Source: Actinomycetospora lutea (GTDB taxonomy: Bacteria; Actinomycetota; Actinomycetes; Mycobacteriales; Pseudonocardiaceae). From it: a stretch of DNA of 64,000 nt. The translations under genes and the position numbers were made by a program. A model generated the notes under the pieces. The model was not told where the DNA came from, did not search any database, and saw only the letters and a program-made list of their open reading frames with translations. Below are positions 32,462 through 39,937 of the stretch, piece by piece. The DNA lies in contig NZ_JAQZAL010000009.1 of assembly GCF_028737205.1 (NCBI RefSeq), forward strand, positions 140,049-204,048. The letters run 5' to 3'. Numbering within the stretch: the stretch's first letter is position 1; each line of letters starts with the position of its first letter.

Positions 32462-32926
32462 ATGTCAAGACCCCGGCCCGTGACCGACGGGCGCGAGCGC
32501 CCCGTCAACCTCGCCGTGCTGATGCGGGACGGGTTCAAGGCCCTCAACGACCGCGTGCTGCACCGGCTCGCCGCGGAGGGCCACGAGGCCGTGCGACCGG
32601 CGCACAGCGCGGTGTTCGAGTTCCTCGACGAGACCGGGACGACCGTGAGCGCGCTCGCCGACCGCGCCCAGATGACCAAGCAGGGGATGGCCGAGCTCGT
32701 GCGCCACCTCGAGGAGCACGGCTACGTCACGCGCGAGCCCGACCCCGACGACCGCCGGGCGAAACTCGTCCTGCTCACACCCGCCGGCCGCGAGGTGGTC
32801 CGGATCGCCCAGCGACTCGTCCCGGAGCTCGAGCAGCAGGTCGCGGACCTGGTCGGCCCGGAGCGCGCCCGGGCCCTGCGCGAGGACCTCACGGCGATCG
32901 GACGGCTCGGCGCGACCGACCCGTGA
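32462..32926 (+). CDS. MarR-family transcriptional regulator
   Basis: A 154-aa MarR regulator. The recognition region reads TVSALADRAQMTKQGMAELV, then RHLEEHGYVTREPDPDDRRA, with the typical Asp-Arg-Arg wing. The C-terminal dimerisation helix ends near residue 150. It is divergent from the cupin gene. Two repeated 15-bp sites flank the shared 28-bp gap, indicating repression of both genes. No good ribosome binding site precedes ATG 32462, so a leaderless transcript is likely. Confidence 0.9.
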   Translation: MSRPRPVTDGRERPVNLAVLMRDGFKALNDRVLHRLAAEGHEAVRPAHSAVFEFLDETGTTVSALADRAQMTKQGMAELVRHLEEHGYVTREPDPDDRRAKLVLLTPAGREVVRIAQRLVPELEQQVADLVGPERARALREDLTAIGRLGATDP

Positions 32927-32938
32927 CGTTCTACAGTC

Positions 32939-32968
32939 TTGCCACGCATCGAGGTTCTTTTGTAGATT
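32939..32968 (+). promoter_or_regulatory. Promoter of the ferredoxin gene
   Basis: TTGCCA (32939-32944) and TAGATT (32963-32968) are separated by 18 bp in an AT-rich patch. The ATG at 32977 follows 8 nt after the -10 element, so the transcript is probably leaderless. Confidence 0.5.
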
Positions 32969-32976
32969 TTCGTGCC

Positions 32977-33321
32977 ATGCCGTTCGTCATCGCCGACCCC
33001 TGCATCGACGTCACCGACAAGTCGTGCATGGAGGAGTGCCCCGTCGACTGCATCTACGAGGGCGCCCGGAAGCTCTACATCAACCCGTTCGAGTGCATCG
33101 ACTGCGGCGCCTGTGAGCCCGCGTGCCCGGTCGAGGCGATCACCGAGGACCGGCACGTCGCCGAGGGCAGCGAGGCCTTCGTCGACGACGGCGCCGCGTT
33201 CTTCACGATCGTGCTGCCGGGGCGCGACGAGGCGCTCGGCGAGTACCCCGGCGGCGCCCGGGGCGTGGGCGCCGTGCCGGCCGACACCGCCCTGGTCCGC
33301 GACTTCCCGCGCCGGGGCTGA
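32977..33321 (+). CDS. fdxA: 7Fe ferredoxin (FdxA type)
   Basis: A 114-aa ferredoxin closely resembling actinobacterial FdxA. The cysteine pattern C9, C17, C21, C25 and C40, C43, C46, C50 supports a [3Fe-4S] plus [4Fe-4S] pair. The conserved strings EECPVDCIYEGARKLYI and ECIDCGACEPACPVEAI are present. It is an electron carrier, for example for cytochromes P450. It is not a Rieske ferredoxin and so is not the obvious partner for the dioxygenase at 12.9 kb. The C-terminal extension is normal for the family. Confidence 0.93.
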   Translation: MPFVIADPCIDVTDKSCMEECPVDCIYEGARKLYINPFECIDCGACEPACPVEAITEDRHVAEGSEAFVDDGAAFFTIVLPGRDEALGEYPGGARGVGAVPADTALVRDFPRRG

Positions 33322-33323
33322 CA

Positions 33324-33439
33324 CGGTCGTGCAGGCGGCCCTCGCGGGGCAGGGTGTCGCCCTCGGCCGGCACCACCTGGTGCACGGGGCTGATCGAGGA
33401 CGGGCTGCTGGCCCCGCGACGGCCCGCGAGGACGGCTGA
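33324..33439 (+). pseudogene. Remnant of a LysR regulator C-terminus
   Basis: Just after the ferredoxin, one frame reads VVQAALAGQGVALGRHHLVH and, after a one-base frame change near 33386, continues LIEDGLLAPRRPA. This is the usual C-terminal effector-domain sequence of GcvA-type LysR regulators (AALAGQGVALG, then a DDL-like stretch). No N-terminal half or helix-turn-helix is present upstream. It is therefore a short degenerate fragment, not a functional gene. Confidence 0.55.
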
Positions 33440-33458
33440 ACCCGCCCGTCAGCCCCCG

Positions 33459-35726
33459 TCAGCCACCGGTCGTCCCCGCCGCCGTCGGCAGCGGGAACGG
33501 CGCGAGCCGGTGGGACGGCGGCTCGGTGCCGTGCAGGTGGCGGGCGGACGAACCAGTCCCAGGTCCGGCGCGTCGTGTAGTGCCGGCGACCGAACAGCGA
33601 GTGCTCGACACCGGGCACGATGAGCATGTCGACGTCCTTGTCCGCCGCGATCAGCGCGTCGACCAGCCGCAGGGTGTGGAACGGCAGCACGTTGTCGTCG
33701 AGCTCGCCCTGGATCAGCAGCAGCTTGCCCTGCAGGTCCGCGGCGAGCTCCGGGGTCGACAGCGCCCGGCGCGCCTCGTCGTCGACGGTGCCGTGGTACC
33801 ACTCGATCCACATGGGGACGTACCAGCCGACGTCGTGGTTGCCGGCCGAGGCGACGCCGACCCGGTAGAGCTCCGGGTGGGCGACCAGGGCCCGCGCGGT
33901 CGCGAACCCGCCGCCGGAGTGCCCGGTGATCCCGACCCGTTCGGTGTCGATCCACGGGTGGCGCAGGGCGAGCTCGCGGATCGCGGCGACGTGATCGACC
34001 AGCGCGCCGGCGTCGTCCAGCGCGCCCCACGACGCGTCGTGGAAGGCCTTGCTGCGGCCCGGCGTGCCCCGCCCGTCGACGGTGACGACGGCGAACCCGA
34101 GCGCGGCGAACGCCTCGGCCTCGCCCGGGATCACGGTGTCGAAGCCCGGCGACGACCGGTGGATCTGCGGGCCGGGGTAGATGCAGTCGATCACCGGGTA
34201 GCGCCGCTCGGGGTCGAGCCCGTGCGGCTTCCAGAGCAGCCCGTGGATCGGGGTCCTCCCGTCGGCCGCGGTGGCGCGGAACCGCTCGGGCGGCTCCCAC
34301 CCGAGTGCGCGCAGCGCGTCCGCGTCGGGCGCCTCGAGCTCCACCAGGACCTGCCCGTCGCCGCCGCGCACCACCGCGCGCGGCGGGGTGGCGACGTCGG
34401 ACGCCCGGTCGACGAGGTGGCCGCCCTCGGGCGGGCTGACCGCGTCGTGGTCGAGCGCGTCGTCGGTGAGGCGGGTGAACCCGGTGCCGTCGAGGCCGAT
34501 CCGGCAGATCTGGCGTACGTAAGGGTCGTCGACGAGCCCGGTGGCGAGGAACCACACCTGCCGGCGCTCCTCGTCGACCCACAGGACCCGGCGCACCAGC
34601 CACTGCCCCCGGGTGACCTGCGTGGCCTCGTCGCCGTCGTACCGGTACAGGTGCCCCCACCCGTCGCGCTGCGACCGCCAGAGGACCTCGCCGGTCGCGA
34701 GGACGTGGACCATCGGCGTCTCCCCGAGCACCGGGGTCGGGTCGACGCGGGTCGCGCCGCGCTCGCTCACCAGCGTGGTGATCTCCCCGGTGGACGGGTC
34801 GAGACGGCGCAGCTCGAGGGTCCGGACGTCGCGCGAGCGGTGCACGAGGTGGACGGCGTCGCCCGTGTCGCCGGACGACCACCAGACCGACATGAGGGCG
34901 CCGGGGTGCATGAGCGGCTCGGGCGCGGCCTGCTGCTCCACCGCGGTGCGCGAGGGCACGTCGAGCACGACCCACGCCAGCGTCGGCTGGGCCTCGTCGC
35001 CGGGCACCGGTAGCGGATGCGGTGCGCGACCGGGCGGCCGCCGCCGACGGGCGACGACTCCACGAGCACCTGTTCGGGCAGGTCGCGCTGGTCGATGCGG
35101 GGCACGAGCAGCCGGGTGGAGTCCGGGGACCAGTGCACGATCAGCGGCTCGAGACCGAACCGCCGCATGAGCATCCCCGAGTTCAGCGGCTCGGGCAGGA
35201 AGCCGTAGCCGTGGTCGGGCTCGGCGTCGTCGGTCAGTGCGAACTCCTGCTCGCCGTCGCGGGAGCGGACCCAGATGTCGCGGTCGCGGCGGAACGCCAC
35301 CCACGCCCCGTCCGGCGAGACGACCTCGGTCGGCCCGACCTCGGGCTCGTCGACGCGCACGCACGTCCCGGCGCGGTCCGACCACTCCCACAGGGCGTCG
35401 AACGCGGCAAAGCGCACGGCGTCGGGCTCGCCGCCCTCGCGCGGCGGGACCTCGGGGTCGATCGCGGGGAACGGGAGGTCGTCGGCGGACAACGGCGTGC
35501 CCGCGGCCACCGAGAGCGCCGCGGCGAGGCGGTCGTGGTCGAACGCGTCGCGGCGGCTGCCCTCGCCCGGGTCGACCAGCACGAAGCGCGAGCCGACCCG
35601 GTACCAGAAGCGCGTGCCGCCGGCGAACCACTGCGGGTCCACCGCAGCGCCGGGCACCCGGCGCGCTCGGTACGGGGCGAGCATCTGCTCCGCGCGGGCG
35701 TAGTCGGCGTCGTGCAGCTCGGTCAC
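33459..35726 (-). pseudogene. S9 prolyl oligopeptidase/DPP4-like peptidase with two frameshifts
   Basis: The coding potential reads as an S9 peptidase of about 750 aa, with a beta-propeller part and a C-terminal alpha/beta hydrolase (nucleophile Ser in ITGHSGGGFATAR, Asp in GELDDNVLPF, His in PGVEHSLFGRRHY). It starts at GTG 35726 with GAGGA upstream. The frame breaks near 35009, where a missing C after RPVAHRIRY moves it to VPGDEAQPTLAW. It breaks again near 33541, where removing one C restores HLHGTEPPSHRLAPFP and a stop at 33459. Both are single-base changes in short C or G runs, so assembly error is plausible. Enzymes of this family cleave short proline-containing peptides. Confidence 0.75.
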
Positions 35727-35781
35727 GGTGCGTCCTCGGGGTCTCGGCGTCGTCGGGACCGACGGGACACCCGGCCGCCGC

Positions 35782-35832
35782 GGCACGGTCAAGAGCACCG
35801 ACCGGGTGATCCAGGACATGCTTGACCGTGCC
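35782..35832. repeat. 12-bp perfect inverted repeat, GGCACGGTCAAG ... CTTGACCGTGCC
   Basis: The arms are at 35782-35793 and 35821-35832, separated by 27 bp. They lie in the divergent region between the S9 peptidase and GPP34 genes. The left arm is part of a 20-nt motif also found upstream of the S10 peptidase at 30159-30178. Confidence 0.55.
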
Positions 35833-35887
35833 CTGGCGTCAGGGTGTCGGCTGCCGTCGTCAGCACCTCCGCCCGTGGGGAGACGAC

Positions 35888-36538
35888 ATGACCCTCCCGC
35901 TGCCCCAGCAGATGCTCCTGCTCTCCGCCGAGACCGCCCGCCACCGGCTCGACGTCGCGAGCGTGCTCGTCCGCGGCCCGCTCCTGCGCGCCGCCGCGGC
36001 CGCCGACCTGGCCCTGCACGGCGCGCTGCGCCCGTCCGGACGCCGCGGGCGGGTCGAGCGGACCGGCGCCGGGGACGCGGGCGGTGACCCGTTCCTCGCC
36101 GCCGTCCTCGACGCCGTGCCCACCGACCGCGAACGCCGCTGGTTCGGCGTGGTCGACGAGGACTTCCACCTCGCCGAGGACGCGGTGCTCGACGGGCTCG
36201 AGGCCGACGGGACGATCACGACCGAGCGGCGCCGGGCGTGGGGCCTGTTCCCCGTGCGGCGCACGACGGTCACCCGGCCCGCGCAGGTGACGGAGCTGCG
36301 CGAACGGGTGCGCGACGCGGTCCTGGGCGGGCACGACCCGGCCGAGGTCGCGATCGCCGATGCCGTGCTCGCGGTGCTCGCCGCCGACGGCGGGGTCGGC
36401 GTCGCGTTCGGGATCCGCGAGCAGCACCGCCACCGCGCGGCGTTCAAGGATGTCGCCGACCGCGTCGAGGCGCGCCTGCCCGGCTTCCGCGAGGGCACGC
36501 TCTACGCGATCGCCGCGCGCCGGGCCGCCGCGTCCTGA
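35888..36538 (+). CDS. GPP34 (GOLPH3-like) family protein
   Basis: A 216-aa protein of the GPP34 fold, the family of eukaryotic GOLPH3, which binds phosphoinositides. The core is visible in QMLLLSAETARHRLDVASVL, then RGPLLRAAAAADLALHGALR and RRAWGLFPVRRTTVTRPAQV. The actinobacterial members are of unknown function, possibly membrane-phospholipid adaptors. The start ATG 35888 follows GGGGAGA by 5 nt. It is divergent from the S9 gene. A possible 44-aa ORF follows it before the HelR locus. Confidence 0.84.
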   Translation: MTLPLPQQMLLLSAETARHRLDVASVLVRGPLLRAAAAADLALHGALRPSGRRGRVERTGAGDAGGDPFLAAVLDAVPTDRERRWFGVVDEDFHLAEDAVLDGLEADGTITTERRRAWGLFPVRRTTVTRPAQVTELRERVRDAVLGGHDPAEVAIADAVLAVLAADGGVGVAFGIREQHRHRAAFKDVADRVEARLPGFREGTLYAIAARRAAAS

Positions 36539-36560
36539 GCCGCGCGGTCGGTCAGCCGCC

Positions 36561-36695
36561 GTGCACCAGCAGCACACCTACGCCACGGGCGAGGACCTGG
36601 CGCACCAGCACCGCCCGGCGGCGACGCAGCGTCTGCACCGGCGCCTCCGCGAGATCGCGAGCCGGGACGTCCCCTCCGCCGTATCCAACGTATAG
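36561..36695 (+). CDS. Possible 44-aa small protein
   Basis: A GTG-initiated frame between the GPP34 and HelR genes that encodes 44 residues, starting HQQHTYATGEDLAHQHR and ending REIASRDVPSAVSNV. It ends 8 nt before the RAE-like site. The amphipathic Arg/His-rich composition is not simply that of a shadow frame, but there is no ribosome binding site and no recognised homology. It could be an unannotated small protein or chance. Confidence 0.3.
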   Translation: MHQQHTYATGEDLAHQHRPAATQRLHRRLREIASRDVPSAVSNV

Positions 36696-36702
36696 CGGAG
36701 AG

Positions 36703-36722
36703 GGGGACTTGCCACAAGCCCC
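36703..36722. promoter_or_regulatory. Rifamycin-associated element (RAE)-like inverted repeat
   Basis: GGGGACTTGCCACAAGCCCC is an inverted repeat 44 nt upstream of the HelR-type gene. It resembles the RAE found before rifamycin-inducible genes in actinobacteria (from memory GGGGCTTGCGGCAAGGCCC), sharing the GGGG-CTTG and CAAG-CCC arms. This would make the downstream gene rifamycin-inducible. Confidence 0.6.
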
Positions 36723-36766
36723 GGGCCGTTCTGCACCATTCTGCGGTCGCCGTCGCGAGGAGGCCT

Positions 36767-38962
36767 GTGTCGGACCAGGGGCATGACCGGGAATTGCAGG
36801 ACGAACGGCGCTACGTCGCCGATCTGTACGCGCGTCTCGACGAGCAGCGCCGCGCGGCACGGGAGGCGTACCGGGCGGCGCTGGGGAACGAGGAGTCGCC
36901 GACGGACCGCGACGTGACGGTGCGGGCCACGGCTGCGCAGGTGAGACGCCTGGACGTCGCGGACAACGGGCTCTGCTTCGGCCGGCTGGACGGCCTGTCC
37001 GGCGAGCGCTCGTACATCGGACGGATCGGGATCCTCGATGAGGAGAACGACCACGAGCCGCTGCTGATGGATTGGCGGGCCCCGGCCGCTCGACCATTCT
37101 ACACCGCGACCGGCGCGAATCCGGAGAACACGCGTCGTCGTCGCCGGTTCCACACCCGCGGGCGCCGGGTGGTCGATTTCACCGACGAAGTGCTGGGCCG
37201 TCCGGGAGAGGGCGACGGCACCGACACGGACGCGGCGCTCCTGGCCGCGGTGAACGCACCGCGCGGCGAGGGCATGCGCGACATCGTCGCCACGATCCAG
37301 GCCGAGCAGGACGAGATCATCCGGCTCGAGCACCCGGGGGTCACGGTCATCGAGGGCGGCCCCGGCACCGGCAAGACCGTGGTCGCGCTGCACCGCGTCG
37401 CGTACCTGCTCTACACCCAGCGCGAGCGCATCGAACGCCACGGCGTCCTGGTCGTCGGGCCCAACCCGGCGTTCGGGGACCACATCGGCCAGGTGCTGCC
37501 CTCGCTGGGCGAGTCCGACGTCGTGTTCGTGACGCCGGGCGACCTCGTCCCCGGCCTGCACGTCACCGCCGAGGACGGCCCGGTGGCGGCGCGGGCGAAG
37601 GGGTCGCTCGCGATCCTCGACGTGCTCGCCGGCGCGATCGCGGACCGTCAGCGGTTGCCCGACGAGCCGCGGGAGATCGAGCTCCAGGACCTCAGGGTGC
37701 GCATCGACGCCGCGACCGCGCAGTGGGCGCGCGAGGAGGCGCGGGCGACCGGCCTGCCGCACAACGAGGCCCGCGCCACGTTCCGCGAGATCGTGGTCTA
37801 CGTGCTCACCGAGCGGGCGATCGGGCGCATCGGCCGGGGCTGGCTGACGCGCGACGACACCGCGGCGTGGGAGCAGATGCGCACGGAGCTCCTCGACGAG
37901 CTCGCCGAGCACGAGGGTTTCGCGGCCGCGCTCGACGCGCTGTGGCCGGTCCTCACGCCCGAGGACGTGCTGGGGCGGCTCTACGAGTCCCCGCAGCGGC
38001 TGCGCGCCGCGGGCGCGGACCCCGCGCTGTTCCGCCCCGACGGCGCCGCGTGGACGGTGTCGGACGTCCCGCTGCTCGACGAGCTCGTCGACCTCCTCGG
38101 CCGCGACCCGGCGGCGGCACGGGCCGAGGACCGGGCCGCCGCGGCCGAGCAGGCCGCCGCGACCGAGTACGCGGCGGGCGTCATGGAGATCCTGACGCTG
38201 GACCGCGAGGAGCTGGACGAGGATCTCGGGGTGCGGGTCGAGGACCTCATCGCGGCCGAGGGCATCGCGGACCGGTTCGAGGAGACCGACACCCGCGAGC
38301 TCGCCGAGCGCGCCGCCGCCGACCGCGACTGGACCTACCGCCACGTGGTCGTCGACGAGGCCCAGGAGCTGTCGGCGATGGACTGGCGGGTGCTGATGCG
38401 CCGCTGCCCGGCCCGCGCGTTCACCGTCGTCGGCGACCTCGCCCAGCGCCGCTCCCCCGCCGGCGCGAGGTCGTGGGGCGCGATGCTCGACCGGTACGTC
38501 GCCGACCGCTGGGTGTACCGGTCGCTGACGCTCAACTACCGCACGCCGGCGGAGATCATGACCGTCGCCGCGGCCCTGCTCGCCGAGTTCGCGCCGGGGG
38601 TGACACCGCCGGAGTCGGTGCGCGCGAGCGGTGTCGTGCCGTGGGCGCGGCGGGTGGATTCCGCGGGGCTGTCCGCGGGCGTCGAGGAGTTCGTGCTCGC
38701 CGAGGAGCCGGTCGAGGGGACGAGCGTGGTGATCGGTCCCCCGGAGGTCCCCGGGGCGGTGGCGCCGTCGGCGACCAAGGGGCTCGAGTTCGACGCCGTG
38801 CTGGTGGTCGAGCCGGAGCGCATCCTCGCCGCGGGCCCGCAGGGTGCCGCCGACCTCTACGTCGCCCTCACCCGTGCGACCCAGCGGCTGGGCGTCCTGC
38901 ACACGGGCCCGTTGCCGGCGGCGCTGACCGGGCTCGCCGAGACTGCCAGGGTGGGGACGTGA
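36767..38962 (+). CDS. helR: HelD/HelR-type RNA polymerase-associated ATPase
   Basis: A 731-aa UvrD-superfamily ATPase of the HelD class, which dislodges stalled RNA polymerase. The HelD-specific segment MDWRAPAARPFY is near residue 101, Walker A is GGPGTGKT at 197-204, the Walker B-like VVVDEAQELSAMDW is near 528 and GDLAQRRSPAG is near 558. HelR-type members protect polymerase from rifamycins by removing the drug-bound enzyme. The start is GTG 36767 with a GAGGAGG ribosome binding site 5 nt away. It is preceded by a RAE-like element, which supports the HelR rather than general HelD role. It overlaps the next gene by GTGA. Confidence 0.88.
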   Translation: MSDQGHDRELQDERRYVADLYARLDEQRRAAREAYRAALGNEESPTDRDVTVRATAAQVRRLDVADNGLCFGRLDGLSGERSYIGRIGILDEENDHEPLLMDWRAPAARPFYTATGANPENTRRRRRFHTRGRRVVDFTDEVLGRPGEGDGTDTDAALLAAVNAPRGEGMRDIVATIQAEQDEIIRLEHPGVTVIEGGPGTGKTVVALHRVAYLLYTQRERIERHGVLVVGPNPAFGDHIGQVLPSLGESDVVFVTPGDLVPGLHVTAEDGPVAARAKGSLAILDVLAGAIADRQRLPDEPREIELQDLRVRIDAATAQWAREEARATGLPHNEARATFREIVVYVLTERAIGRIGRGWLTRDDTAAWEQMRTELLDELAEHEGFAAALDALWPVLTPEDVLGRLYESPQRLRAAGADPALFRPDGAAWTVSDVPLLDELVDLLGRDPAAARAEDRAAAAEQAAATEYAAGVMEILTLDREELDEDLGVRVEDLIAAEGIADRFEETDTRELAERAAADRDWTYRHVVVDEAQELSAMDWRVLMRRCPARAFTVVGDLAQRRSPAGARSWGAMLDRYVADRWVYRSLTLNYRTPAEIMTVAAALLAEFAPGVTPPESVRASGVVPWARRVDSAGLSAGVEEFVLAEEPVEGTSVVIGPPEVPGAVAPSATKGLEFDAVLVVEPERILAAGPQGAADLYVALTRATQRLGVLHTGPLPAALTGLAETARVGT

Positions 38963-39846
38963 GCACCCTCGACTGGTACGGCTGCGCGACGTTCCGCCTG
39001 CGCACCGCGGAAGGCCTCACCGTCTGGCTCGACGCCTACCTGGACCGGGTCCCGGACGCCGAGCAGAGCGGTGTCGGCGTCGACGACGTCACCGCCGCCG
39101 ACTGGATCCTCGTCGGGCACAGCCACTTCGACCACCTCTGGGGCGCCGAGCGCATCGCGGTCCGGACCGGGGCGACGGTCGTCGGGTCCTACGAGTCGGT
39201 GCGCGTGCTGGCCGCGGCCGGGGTGCCCGAGGAGCAACTGCTCGCGGTGGGCGGCGGCGAGCGGGTGGCCCTGGACGCGAGCACGTCGGTGCGGGTGCTG
39301 CCCAGCCTGCACTCGTGCGTGTGGTCGTCGCAGCCGATGCCGCCCGCCGACGAGGTCTGCCTCGGCGAGACGGGGCTGACGCTGCAGGAGCGCAGCGAGC
39401 GGATGCGCGCCCTCTGGGCGGGCTTCGGCGCGCTGGGCGACGACGTGCGCGCCCACATGCAGGCCGCGGACCAGGGCGAGCGCGGCGACGGGGGCGCGCT
39501 GGTGTTCGTCGTCGAGACCTCCGAGGGCAGCGTGCTGTTCCAGGACACCATCGGCTGCTGGAGCGGGGTGCTGGGGCAGCAGTCGCCGGACGTCGCGATC
39601 CTCGCCGTCGCGGGACGCGGCAACCGCGACGGCGAGCCGGTGCAGGGCAGCACCGCGGACTTCGTCGCCGAGCAGGCCGCGGCCCTCGGCGCGCGCACGG
39701 TCGTGCCGTGCCACCACGACGACTGGCTGCCCGGCTTCTCGCGGGCGATCGACACGGCGCCCATCCGCGCCGCCGTCGCGCGGGCCGCGCCGGGCACGAC
39801 GCTCGTCGACCTGCCCTACGCCTCGGGGTACGCGCTGTTCCGGTGA
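38959..39846 (+). CDS. MBL-fold metallohydrolase
   Basis: A 295-aa metallo-beta-lactamase-fold protein. The zinc motif HSHFDHLWG is near residue 54, followed by further ligands around SLHSCVW and CHHDDWLPGF. It resembles UlaG-like lactonases/MBL hydrolases with the start STLDWYGCATFRLRT. The GTG start overlaps the helR stop (GTGA), so it is co-expressed with HelR. This raises the possibility of a role in the rifamycin response, which is inference. Substrate is unknown. Confidence 0.82.
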   Translation: MSTLDWYGCATFRLRTAEGLTVWLDAYLDRVPDAEQSGVGVDDVTAADWILVGHSHFDHLWGAERIAVRTGATVVGSYESVRVLAAAGVPEEQLLAVGGGERVALDASTSVRVLPSLHSCVWSSQPMPPADEVCLGETGLTLQERSERMRALWAGFGALGDDVRAHMQAADQGERGDGGALVFVVETSEGSVLFQDTIGCWSGVLGQQSPDVAILAVAGRGNRDGEPVQGSTADFVAEQAAALGARTVVPCHHDDWLPGFSRAIDTAPIRAAVARAAPGTTLVDLPYASGYALFR

Positions 39847-39937
39847 CCCGGCCACGGTCGCCACCGGCCACGGTCGCCACCGGCCCGCCCGTCGACGCGC
39901 ACGTGTGGGACCGGCGCGGACGGGAGAGGCTGGGGGC

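Noticed and set aside
32977..33321. FdxA ferredoxin as the electron donor of the Rieske dioxygenase
   Set aside because: It has the 7Fe pattern, is 18 kb away and shares none of the TCTGC-N3-GCAGA palindromes; a role in the dioxygenase cannot be supported.
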